Positions 48,937 to 60,226 of a stretch of 64,000 bases of DNA are shown one piece after another. Position numbers and translations under genes: made by a program. The notes under the pieces were generated by a model. The model did not search any database. It was not told the origin of the DNA and saw only the letters and a list, made by a program, of their open reading frames with translations. This DNA is from Extensimonas vulgaris (GTDB taxonomy: Bacteria; Pseudomonadota; Gammaproteobacteria; Burkholderiales; Burkholderiaceae_C), in assembly GCF_003337425.1 (NCBI RefSeq), contig NZ_QPJU01000005.1, positions 162,282 through 226,281 on the forward strand, written 5' to 3'. Each line of letters begins with the position of its first letter. The first letter of the stretch is position 1.

Positions 48937-50850
48937 TTGAAGAATCAATGGTTTTCAAAAATCGCCGTGTGGCTGGTCATCGCCATGGTGCTGTTCACGG
49001 TGTTCAAACAGTTCGACGGTCGCGTGAGCCCGAGTGCGTCGTATGTTGGATATTCCGATTTCTTGGCGGAAGTCCGCAACAACCACATCAAGAGCGCGAC
49101 CATCCAGGAAGGGCAAAGCGGTACCGAGATCATCGCTCTCACCAACGATGACCGGCGTATCCGCACGACGGCCACGTACCTCGATCGTGGTCTGATCGGT
49201 GACCTCATCAACAACAACGTCAAGTTCGACGTGAAGCCGCGCGAAGAGGGTTCGCTGCTCATGACGCTGCTCGTGAGCTGGGGGCCCATGCTGCTGCTGA
49301 TCGGTGTGTGGGTGTATTTCATGCGCCAGATGCAGGGCGGCGGCAAGGGCGGGGCCTTCAGCTTCGGCAAGAGCAAGGCGCGCATGCTCGATGAAAACAC
49401 CAACACCGTCACCTTCACCGACGTGGCCGGCTGCGACGAGGCCAAGGAAGAGGTCAAGGAGGTCGTGGACTTCCTCAAAGACCCGCAAAAATTCCAGAAG
49501 CTCGGCGGACGCATTCCGCGGGGTCTGCTGCTCGTCGGGCCGCCGGGCACCGGCAAGACTTTGCTTGCCAAGGCGATCGCGGGCGAAGCCAAGGTGCCGT
49601 TTTTCAGCATTTCGGGCTCTGACTTCGTCGAGATGTTCGTAGGCGTGGGGGCGGCGCGAGTGCGCGACATGTTCGAGAACGCCAAGAAGAACGCGCCTTG
49701 CATCATCTTCATCGACGAAATCGACGCCGTGGGCCGCCAGCGCGGTGCGGGCCTGGGCGGCGGTAACGATGAGCGCGAGCAGACGCTCAACCAGATGCTG
49801 GTCGAGATGGACGGCTTTGAGACCAACCTCGGCGTGATCGTGATCGCGGCGACCAACCGCCCCGACATTTTGGATGCAGCCCTGTTGCGCCCCGGGCGCT
49901 TCGACCGGCAGGTGTACGTTACCTTGCCCGACATCCGCGGCCGCGAGCAGATTCTGAATGTGCACATGCGCAAGATTCCGGTCGGGCAGGATGTGAGTGC
50001 GAGCATCATCGCGCGCGGCACGCCGGGCATGAGCGGCGCTGATCTGGCGAACCTGTGCAACGAGGCTGCATTGATGGCCGCACGCCGCAATGCGCGTGTG
50101 GTCGAGATGCAGGACTTCGAGCGCGCCAAGGACAAAATCCTCATGGGCCCCGAGCGCAAGAGCATGGTCATGCCCGAGGAGGAGCGCCGCAACACCGCCT
50201 ACCATGAGGCCGGTCATGCGCTCATAGGCCGGTTGCTGCCCAAGTGCGATCCGGTGCACAAGGTCACCATCATTCCGCGTGGCCGCGCGCTCGGCGTGAC
50301 CATGAGCCTGCCCGAAAAAGACCGCTACAGCTACGACCGTGAATACATGCTCAACCAGATCAGCATGCTGTTCGGCGGCCGCATCGCCGAAGAGGTGTTC
50401 ATGCACCAGATGACCACGGGCGCCTCCAACGACTTCGAGCGTGCCACGCAAATCGCGCGCGACATGGTCATGCGCTACGGCATGAGTGACGCGCTGGGGC
50501 CCATGGTCTATGCTGAAAACGAGGGTGAGGTGTTCCTGGGCCGCTCGGTCACCAAGACCACCAACATGAGCGAAGAAACCATGGAAAAGGTCGATCGCGA
50601 GGTGCGCCGCATCATCGACGAGCAATACGCTTTGGCGCGGCGCTTGATCGAGGAGCACAGCGACAAGATGCACGCCATGGCCAAGGCGCTGCTCGAATGG
50701 GAAACCATAGACAGCGAACAACTCGACGACATCATGGCCGGCAGAGAGCCGCGCCCGCCCAAGGATTGGACGCCACGCACGCCCTCGTCGGGCGGAGGCT
50801 CGGGCGGCACGCCCGCGGTGACGGCCGATCCGGCGCCTACGGCGGCATGA
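48937..50850 (+). CDS. ftsH: ATP-dependent zinc metalloprotease FtsH
   Basis: 637 residues from TTG at 48937, which stands 6 bases after GGAG and gives the family start [17 protein letters not shown] second TTG at 48931 touches the ribosome site and is unlikely. Two membrane helices flank a periplasmic domain. The AAA module has Walker [19 protein letters not shown], Walker [17 protein letters not shown] and SRH. The protease has HEAGH. It degrades membrane and regulatory proteins such as sigma-32 and LpxC. The Pro/Gly/Thr-rich tail is typical. It is not preceded by rlmE here, unlike in most relatives. Confidence 0.95.
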   Translation: MKNQWFSKIAVWLVIAMVLFTVFKQFDGRVSPSASYVGYSDFLAEVRNNHIKSATIQEGQSGTEIIALTNDDRRIRTTATYLDRGLIGDLINNNVKFDVKPREEGSLLMTLLVSWGPMLLLIGVWVYFMRQMQGGGKGGAFSFGKSKARMLDENTNTVTFTDVAGCDEAKEEVKEVVDFLKDPQKFQKLGGRIPRGLLLVGPPGTGKTLLAKAIAGEAKVPFFSISGSDFVEMFVGVGAARVRDMFENAKKNAPCIIFIDEIDAVGRQRGAGLGGGNDEREQTLNQMLVEMDGFETNLGVIVIAATNRPDILDAALLRPGRFDRQVYVTLPDIRGREQILNVHMRKIPVGQDVSASIIARGTPGMSGADLANLCNEAALMAARRNARVVEMQDFERAKDKILMGPERKSMVMPEEERRNTAYHEAGHALIGRLLPKCDPVHKVTIIPRGRALGVTMSLPEKDRYSYDREYMLNQISMLFGGRIAEEVFMHQMTTGASNDFERATQIARDMVMRYGMSDALGPMVYAENEGEVFLGRSVTKTTNMSEETMEKVDREVRRIIDEQYALARRLIEEHSDKMHAMAKALLEWETIDSEQLDDIMAGREPRPPKDWTPRTPSSGGGSGGTPAVTADPAPTAA

Positions 50851-50893
50851 TCCAATAGCTTCCAGGCAGTTCTCGGCCTGGAACCTGTTGACG

Positions 50894-50920
50894 AAACGGG
50901 GCATGAGGCCCCGTTTTTTT
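50894..50920 (+). terminator. Intrinsic terminator after ftsH
   Basis: AAACGGGGC (50894-50902) pairs with GCCCCGTTT (50908-50916) and runs into seven T. It separates ftsH from folP-glmM. Confidence 0.9.
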
Positions 50921-50973
50921 CACGCATCTTGACCTTTCATCCACATTCCTTCCTCTTCTCGGAAACACCGCAG

Positions 50974-51839
50974 ATGTTCTGGCACACGGCGCGTTTTCGT
51001 ATCGACCTGTCGCGTCCCCAGGTCATGGGCATCGTGAACGTCACGCCGGACTCTTTCTCCGACGGTGGCCAGCACGCGACGACCGCGGCGGCGCTTGCGC
51101 ACTGCGAGCAGTTGCTGAAAGAGGGCGCGGACATTCTCGACATCGGTGGTGAGTCCTCGCGCCCCGGCAGCGCGCCGCTGCCGCTGGAGGACGAGCTCGC
51201 GCGCGTGCTGCCCGTGGTGCGTGCCGCAGTGCGCCTGGGTGTGCCGGTATCCGTCGATACCTACAAGCCGCAGGTCATGCAGGCCGCACTCGATCTGGGT
51301 GCGGACATCGTCAATGACATCTGGGCGCTGCGCCAGCCCGGCGCGGCGCAAGTGGTGGCTGCGCACCCTGCCTGCGGCGTGTGCCTGATGCACATGCACC
51401 GCGATCCACAAACCATGCAGCTCGCGCCCATGCAAGGCGACGCATTGCCGCAGGTGCTTCGCTTTTTGCAGCTACAAGCGCAGGCGCTGCAAGCGCTAGG
51501 CGTCGAAAAAGCACGTATTGCGCTGGACCCCGGCGTGGGTTTCGGCAAAACGGTGGAGCAGAATTTCGCGCTGCTCGCGCGCCAGCGCGAATTGCTTGCG
51601 ATGGGCCACCCCTTGCTCGTGGGCTGGTCGCGCAAATCGGCGCTCGGCGCCGTGACGGGGCTGCCCGTGGAGGAACGCCTGGCGCCCAGTGTGGCCGCGG
51701 CGCTGTTGGCCGTGGAGCGCGGTGCGCACATCGTGCGCGTACATGACGTGCGCGCCACGGTGGCCGCACTCGCAGTCTGGCGTGCGGCCTGCCAGGCGGA
51801 GCGAGATTCCCAAGAGACGACAACGAAAGAGGCACAAGC

Positions 51840-51843
<4 letters not shown>
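50974..51843 (+). CDS. folP: Dihydropteroate synthase
   Basis: 289 residues from the ATG at 50974 ([16 protein letters not shown]). The TIM-barrel signatures are [31 protein letters not shown] and the substrate loops [24 protein letters not shown] and LVGWSRKS. It joins p-aminobenzoate to the pterin pyrophosphate in folate synthesis and is the sulfonamide target. It overlaps glmM by ATGA. The ftsH-folP-glmM order is conserved in proteobacteria. Confidence 0.96.
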
Positions 51844-53174
<1,331 letters not shown>

Positions 53175-53213
53175 TAATTTGCAGTTTGCCACGGGATGCA
53201 AGGAGATGACCCC

Positions 53214-55109
<1,896 letters not shown>

Positions 55110-55139
55110 ATGGCGGAATCGGCGTCGGATTTCAATTTC

Positions 55140-55195
55140 ATGCCATTTTGCCCATTTGCGCTTATGGAATCAGCGTAAGCAGCTATAAAAAATAG
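55140..55195 (+). repeat. Dispersed intergenic palindrome, copy 5
   Basis: ATGCCATTTTGCCCATTTGC, then CGCT, a spacer, CAGCGTAAGCAGCTATAAAA. The arms TTGCGCT and AGCGTAA pair with one mismatch. It matches the layout of copy 6. Confidence 0.65.
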
Positions 55196-55315
55196 AGTTT
55201 TCTGGGGTGTGGAATCTGACCCGAATTCCTTGACCCCAATTCCCGGGCTTGTCATGACCATGCCATATCGGGATGCGATCGTCAGGGCTTCCGATCCACT
55301 TCGCCAGGAAAGCCC

Positions 55316-57274
55316 ATGCGCAAGGAACAAGCCGTGGCCTCGCTCGGCGGGCAGCAGTCGTTGCTGCTGCCGGCCTGGGTCAAGGCGGCCTTGGCCGCCA
55401 ATGACCGGCTCAAGCTCTACCTCACTTTGTTGCAGTCGGCTGCCCAGCACGCGGCCGCGCCCGACACCGCCGTGCCCGACTGGGGGCGCGAGCTTGCGCA
55501 TGCGGGCTTGCAGGATGCTGCTTGGCTGCCGGAGCTCGTGAAAAGCGCGTATTTCGACGACGGGCGTTTGGTCATGCGCCACCAGGACAAGCTGCTGGCC
55601 GCGCTGGCGGCAGACCTTGCCACCATGGCGCGCCCGGTGTGCGACAGCGGTCGCGCCTGTCCGCCCGAGCTCACGGCGCGGCGCGACTCTTGGCTGCAGC
55701 GCCTGCGCGAGCTCGACACCGACGAAGGGCTGGAGCGCGCTGCGCTCGCGCAGCTCACCCACGGCGACCGCAAGGCCGGCGACAGCCTGCACCTGCTCGT
55801 GATGGACTTGCACCAGCAGCTCAATGCGATGGCGAGCGAGATCGCCACCGAAGACCTCGACGGCGCGCACGTGTGGCAGATCGACAAGCAAGACCGCCCG
55901 CTGGTCAGCGCGTTCATGCGCGGTCTGCACCGCACGGCGCCGCTCAAGTTCTCGCACCCGGGCCTGGACACGGCGGTCACGCGCGACGGGGCGCGGCTGC
56001 TGATCCAAAACGACATCGGCACGAACGACGTGCACGTGCTCGTGATCACGGTGGAAGGGATGGAGCTGCGCCTGACGTATTCCGATCTGCACACGGCGCG
56101 CTTCAACTTCTTTCGCGGCATGCTCGAAGCGCTGGGCTTTACCTGGACGGTGTCCGAGCCGCGCACCGTCGAAGGTCTGAACGCCGGAAAGCCTTACGTA
56201 TTGGGCGATGCGCGCTTCCAGGCCGATAGCATGCAGGCGCTCGAGAACGCGCTCGAGGGCGTGGCCTCGCGCATCGTGTTCGTGATCGACTGGAACCGGG
56301 CGCGCAAGCGCCTGCAGAATTTCGTGAGCAAGGCGCAGGCGCAGCAGCTGCTCGCCAAGGCCGCACAGGAGGAATGGGGGCATGTAGGCTGGCTCGAGGC
56401 AGGCGGCGAGCGGCTCGTCTTTGCGGCCATGCAGGCCGTCGATGGCGATGCCTTCCGCATCGGCGATCGGCTCGACGAAGTCCTGGGCGAGGCAGCGGCG
56501 GCCGATTATCTGCTGGAGCTGTTGCGCATCGCGAGCACCATGCTGCGCCAGCAGCAGCCTGTGGCCTTGATCGCCGATGAGGCGCGCATGCTGCTTGCGC
56601 GCGTGCTGCGCCAGCGCAGCTTCGAGTTCGACCTGTTGGCCGAACACGCAGCCTACACCCATGCCATTGCGCTCGGGCTGTGCGCGGCCATCGAGAGCGG
56701 CGCGGGTGCCGACGCCGCAGCGCGCACCGACCTGGTCGCACGCGCCAAGGTTTGGGAGCGCCAGGCCGACCACTTGCTCATGGACGCGCGCCAGCGTGCC
56801 GAGCGCCACGGGCGCTGGCAGCCCGTGGTCGAATTGCTCGAGAAGTCCGACGACGTCGCCGACGCGCTCGAGGAAGCCATGTTCGTGCATTCGATGCTGT
56901 TCGTGGCGCCGCTCGGTGGCCTGCCTGCGGCCGTCAACGAGGTGCTCACGCACTTGGCCGACACCACGCTCGCGGCGATTCAGGACCAGGTCAAGGCGGT
57001 CGAAATCGCCCGCCACGTCAGCGACCGGGGTGACCCGGTCGACAGCGAGCAGTTCCTGCAAACCCTCTGGCGCATGTTGCGCGCCGAGCGCATGTGCGAC
57101 CAGCTCGCGCGCGAGGCGCGGGTGGCCATCGTGGGTGCGCTGCATGCTGCGCCGGTCAGCCTGCAGCTTGCCACCGAACTCGCCGGCACCATGGAAAAGG
57201 CCACGGACGGCCTGCTCGCTGCCGGTTATGCGCTGCGCCAGATGGTGCTCAGCAAGACGGAGGTGGCGTCGTGA
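55316..57274 (+). CDS. Large protein of unknown function with a PhoU/DUF47-like helical C-terminal segment
   Basis: 652 residues. AGGAAA 6 bases upstream supports the ATG. No signal peptide or membrane helix is seen. The first 460 residues match no family I recognise; they include HGDRKAGDSLHLLVMDLHQQ and a beta-rich stretch, LLIQNDIGTNDVHVLVITVE. Residues about 472-522 (KVWERQADHLLMDARQRAER; VELLEKSDDVADALEEAM) have the E-x2-AD and DD-x3-ALE spacing of PhoU/DUF47 helices, which bind metal and phosphate-related partners. It overlaps the next gene by GTGA, so the two products are likely made together. The PhoU link is from pattern only. Confidence 0.7.
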   Translation: MRKEQAVASLGGQQSLLLPAWVKAALAANDRLKLYLTLLQSAAQHAAAPDTAVPDWGRELAHAGLQDAAWLPELVKSAYFDDGRLVMRHQDKLLAALAADLATMARPVCDSGRACPPELTARRDSWLQRLRELDTDEGLERAALAQLTHGDRKAGDSLHLLVMDLHQQLNAMASEIATEDLDGAHVWQIDKQDRPLVSAFMRGLHRTAPLKFSHPGLDTAVTRDGARLLIQNDIGTNDVHVLVITVEGMELRLTYSDLHTARFNFFRGMLEALGFTWTVSEPRTVEGLNAGKPYVLGDARFQADSMQALENALEGVASRIVFVIDWNRARKRLQNFVSKAQAQQLLAKAAQEEWGHVGWLEAGGERLVFAAMQAVDGDAFRIGDRLDEVLGEAAAADYLLELLRIASTMLRQQQPVALIADEARMLLARVLRQRSFEFDLLAEHAAYTHAIALGLCAAIESGAGADAAARTDLVARAKVWERQADHLLMDARQRAERHGRWQPVVELLEKSDDVADALEEAMFVHSMLFVAPLGGLPAAVNEVLTHLADTTLAAIQDQVKAVEIARHVSDRGDPVDSEQFLQTLWRMLRAERMCDQLAREARVAIVGALHAAPVSLQLATELAGTMEKATDGLLAAGYALRQMVLSKTEVAS

Positions 57275-58947
57275 AGTCTTCTGCAATGCACTGGCCCAAG
57301 CATTTTTACCTGATCACCCAGGCCGGGCAGGCGGGCCCGAGCGGCCATGGTCACCGCCACGCACACCACGAGCAGCACGGCACCAAGGCCGGGCGCGAGA
57401 GCATGGGCTCCAAGGCTTATAACCTGCTACGCATGGCGGCGATCGGCCTGCGCGTGCCGCCTGCGCTCGTGATCGGCACGCAGTACACGCAAGCCCCGGA
57501 CGATTGCCTGCTGCCCGCGTTCTCGGTGGGCATCCCCGCGCTCGAAGAGGCCACGGGCCTGGCGCTCGGCGATCCGCGCCGGCCGCTCGTCGTCTCGGTG
57601 CGCTCGGGTGCGCCCGTGTCTATGCCCGGCATGATGGAGACGCTGCTCAACGTGGGCCTGTGCGATGCCACGCTGCCGGGGCTCTTACGCCAGACGGGCA
57701 ACCCGCGCATGGTTTGGGACGCCTACCGGCGCCTGGTGGCCAGCTATGCCGAGGTGGTGGCGGGCGTCGATCCGGCGCTGTTCGAGCAGGAAATCGCGCG
57801 CGTGGCGCAGGGGCGCGACGAGCGCCTGCTCGACTTCAACGAGCTGCGCGGCTTGACACGCAGCTTTCAGTCCATCTACCAGCAGCAGGTCGGCGAGCCC
57901 TTCCCGCAGTCGGCCACGGCGCAGTTGGGCGCGGCGATCCGCGCGGTGTTCACATCCTGGCACGCCGAAAAAGCCGTGAGCTACCGCAAGCTCAACCACA
58001 TCGACGACCAGATGGGCACGGCCGTGACGGTGCAGCAAATGGTGTTCGGCAACTCCGGCGGCCATTCGGGCGCGGGCGTGGGCTTCACGCGCGACCCCAT
58101 GAGCGGCCAGCCTGCGCCCTGGGTGGATTTTCTGGTCAACGCGCAGGGCGAAGACGTGGTCTCAGGCCGGCGCAACGCGCACGGCCACGAGGCGCTGGCC
58201 GAGATCGCGCCCGACGCCTGGCGCCAGCTGCAGGAGGGCGCAAAGGCGTTAGAGCACGAATTCAAGGACATGCAGGACTTCGAATTCACCGTGCAGGACG
58301 GCGTGCTGCACTGGCTGCAGACGCGCGCGGGCAAACGCACCCCGCTGGCCAGCGTGCGCATCGCGCTCGACCTGCTCGAAGAAGGCGTGATCGACGAAGA
58401 CACCGCGCTCGAGCGCACCCAAAACGTCGCCGTCGAAAGCCTGGGCACGCTGCAGTTGGTGGCGCAGGGCGAGGGCGGGCAAGCCGCGCAGCCGCTGGCC
58501 CGCGCAACCCCGGCCTGCCCCGGCGTGGTCAGCGGCGAAATCGCGCTCGACGGCGAGCGCGCCGCGGCGCGTGCCGCTGCGGGCGTGCCCGTGGTACTGG
58601 TGCGGCAAGATGCCGAAACCGCCGACATCGACGCGCTGGGCCACGCGCTCGGCCTGCTGACGCAGCGCGGCGCGCGCACATCGCACGCCGCGGTGGTTGC
58701 GCGCCAGCTCGGCAAGGTCTGCCTCGTGGGCTGCGGCGATCTGCACATAGACCTGGCAGGCCGCAGCATTCAGCTTGGCACAAAGACTTTGCCTGAGGGC
58801 GATGTCATCTCGCTCGATGGCAATAGCGGGCAAGTCTTTGCGGGCGCCGTCGCGGCCGTGCTGGTGCCGGACAAGCCACTGCAGCAACGCCTGCTGCAGT
58901 TGCGCGAAAAGAAAGCCGGCGGCCCGTCGCAGGCAAAGGCACGTTGA
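57271..58947 (+). CDS. Truncated pyruvate phosphate dikinase homologue (ATP-grasp + phosphohistidine domains only)
   Basis: 558 residues from GTG at 57271, with GGAGGT 6 bases upstream. After a His-rich N-terminal stretch (GHGHRHAHHEQHG) it follows PPDK closely: GSKAYNLLRMAAIGLRVPPA, VSVRSGAPVSMPGMMETLL, GVGFTRDPMSG and FLVNAQGEDVVSG. The swivelling domain has GARTSHAAVVARQLGK, with the phospho-accepting His at about residue 472 and the regulatory Thr two before it. It ends about 85 residues later. The PEP/pyruvate TIM barrel that makes up the last 350 or so residues of a full PPDK (about 870) is absent. It cannot be an ordinary PPDK. Confidence 0.88.
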   Translation: MKSSAMHWPKHFYLITQAGQAGPSGHGHRHAHHEQHGTKAGRESMGSKAYNLLRMAAIGLRVPPALVIGTQYTQAPDDCLLPAFSVGIPALEEATGLALGDPRRPLVVSVRSGAPVSMPGMMETLLNVGLCDATLPGLLRQTGNPRMVWDAYRRLVASYAEVVAGVDPALFEQEIARVAQGRDERLLDFNELRGLTRSFQSIYQQQVGEPFPQSATAQLGAAIRAVFTSWHAEKAVSYRKLNHIDDQMGTAVTVQQMVFGNSGGHSGAGVGFTRDPMSGQPAPWVDFLVNAQGEDVVSGRRNAHGHEALAEIAPDAWRQLQEGAKALEHEFKDMQDFEFTVQDGVLHWLQTRAGKRTPLASVRIALDLLEEGVIDEDTALERTQNVAVESLGTLQLVAQGEGGQAAQPLARATPACPGVVSGEIALDGERAAARAAAGVPVVLVRQDAETADIDALGHALGLLTQRGARTSHAAVVARQLGKVCLVGCGDLHIDLAGRSIQLGTKTLPEGDVISLDGNSGQVFAGAVAAVLVPDKPLQQRLLQLREKKAGGPSQAKAR

Positions 58948-59001
58948 CGACAGCGCGCAGCAACGCCACTGTGCCTGCACTGCCGACCAAAAAATTCATA
59001 C

Positions 59002-59058
59002 TCATTTTGGCCGTTTGCGCTGATGGAGAAAACGGTTAATGCTATCAAAATTGATTTT
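59002..59058 (+). repeat. Dispersed intergenic palindrome, copy 6
   Basis: TCATTTTGGCCGTTTGCGCT opens it and GTTAATGCTATCAAAATTGA closes it, parallel to copy 5. A separate inverted repeat, GGCAGGAA (59067-59074) and TTCCTGCC (59092-59099), follows and could end transcription from either side. Confidence 0.55.
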
Positions 59059-59139
59059 TCACGATTGGCAGGAATTCGGGCAAATTCCAACTTCCTGCCG
59101 ATTTCCCGAGGTCAATGGGCAGACAACGCACCGCACAGA

Positions 59140-60141
59140 TCACGCGCATAGATCTCGCGCACAGGGTAGGTGCAGGTCTGCAATGGTCAGCGCCTGCGCC
59201 GCGAGCACTGCGCGCACCGTGGCGCGGGCCGTGGCTTCGGCGGCAAGGGTGCACAGGGTCAGCATGTCCAGGCTTTTGCCGGCCAGGCCCGTGCCCAGCG
59301 CGAACAAGGTGTCGCCGTCGAACGGCGTGTGCACGGGGTAGATGCAGCGCGCGAGGCCGTCGTGCGCGGTCAGGGCCAGGCGCCGGGCCTGCGCCTTGGT
59401 GAGTGGGGCATCGGTGGCAACGACGCCTATGGTGGTGTTGCTGCCGCCCAGCGGCGGCTGGTGCAGCGCGCCTTGCAGCAAAGTGCGGAGCGTGTCCTGC
59501 AAATGCCGGCCGTCGGGCGTGCGCGCGCCGGCCAGAATTTGCGCGCTGCCTGGGTCGAGCACGTCGCCGAGTGCGTTGCACGCGATCAGCGCGCCCACCG
59601 TCACGCCATCGACCGTGATCGAGGCCGTGCCCACGCCGCCCTTCATCGCGCGCGCAAGGCCGAACAGCTTGCCCACGGTGGCGCCTGCGCCCGCGCCCAC
59701 GTTGCCCTCGGGCGGGTCTAGTGCGCAGGCTGCGGCGCAGGCGGCGTAACCAGCGGCGGCGTCGGGGCGGATGCGCATGTCGCCCACGGGCAGGTCGAAC
59801 AGCACGGCCGCAGGCACCAGCGGCACACGGCCCACGCCGACGTCGTAGCCTATGCCTTGCTCCTCGAGCCAGCGCATCACGCCGCTCGCGGCGTCCAGCC
59901 CCCAGGCGCTGCCGCCCGTGAGCAGCACCGCGTGCACCTGCTCGACCAGGTTGCCGGGTTCGAGCAAATCGGTCTCGCGCGTGCCCGGCGCCGCACCACG
60001 CACGTCCACGCCGCCCACGGCCCCGCCCCGCGCAAGCACCACGGTGCAGCCCGTGGGGCGGCGCGGGTCGGTGAAGTGGCCGACTTCGATGCCGGCCACG
60101 CGGGTGATGCTGCCTGCTTCGGAGGAAGAAAGTTGGTTCAT
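59140..60141 (-). CDS. P1-family peptidase (DmpA/NylC-like Ntn hydrolase)
   Basis: 333 residues from the ATG at 60141 (another at 60150). ITRVAGIEVGHFTDPRRPTG, AVLLTGGSAWGLDAASGVMR and GNVGAGAGATVGKL are P1-family hallmarks. The self-processing site is GGSNTTIGVVATDAPL at about residues 232-247; cleavage before the Thr (or Ser) would create the nucleophile, as in NylC and DmpA. Substrates of relatives include N-terminal amino acid amides, beta-peptides and 6-aminohexanoate oligomers; the one here is unknown. It diverges from the permease gene. Confidence 0.9.
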   Translation of the reverse strand: MNQLSSSEAGSITRVAGIEVGHFTDPRRPTGCTVVLARGGAVGGVDVRGAAPGTRETDLLEPGNLVEQVHAVLLTGGSAWGLDAASGVMRWLEEQGIGYDVGVGRVPLVPAAVLFDLPVGDMRIRPDAAAGYAACAAACALDPPEGNVGAGAGATVGKLFGLARAMKGGVGTASITVDGVTVGALIACNALGDVLDPGSAQILAGARTPDGRHLQDTLRTLLQGALHQPPLGGSNTTIGVVATDAPLTKAQARRLALTAHDGLARCIYPVHTPFDGDTLFALGTGLAGKSLDMLTLCTLAAEATARATVRAVLAAQALTIADLHLPCARDLCA

Positions 60142-60226
60142 GCGCAGCATTATCCAGCGCGCTATGGCAAGCCAGAATGCCCGCAGGCTCCCGTCCCCAA
60201 GCCCTTTTGCGCTATGGTTGCGGGCC

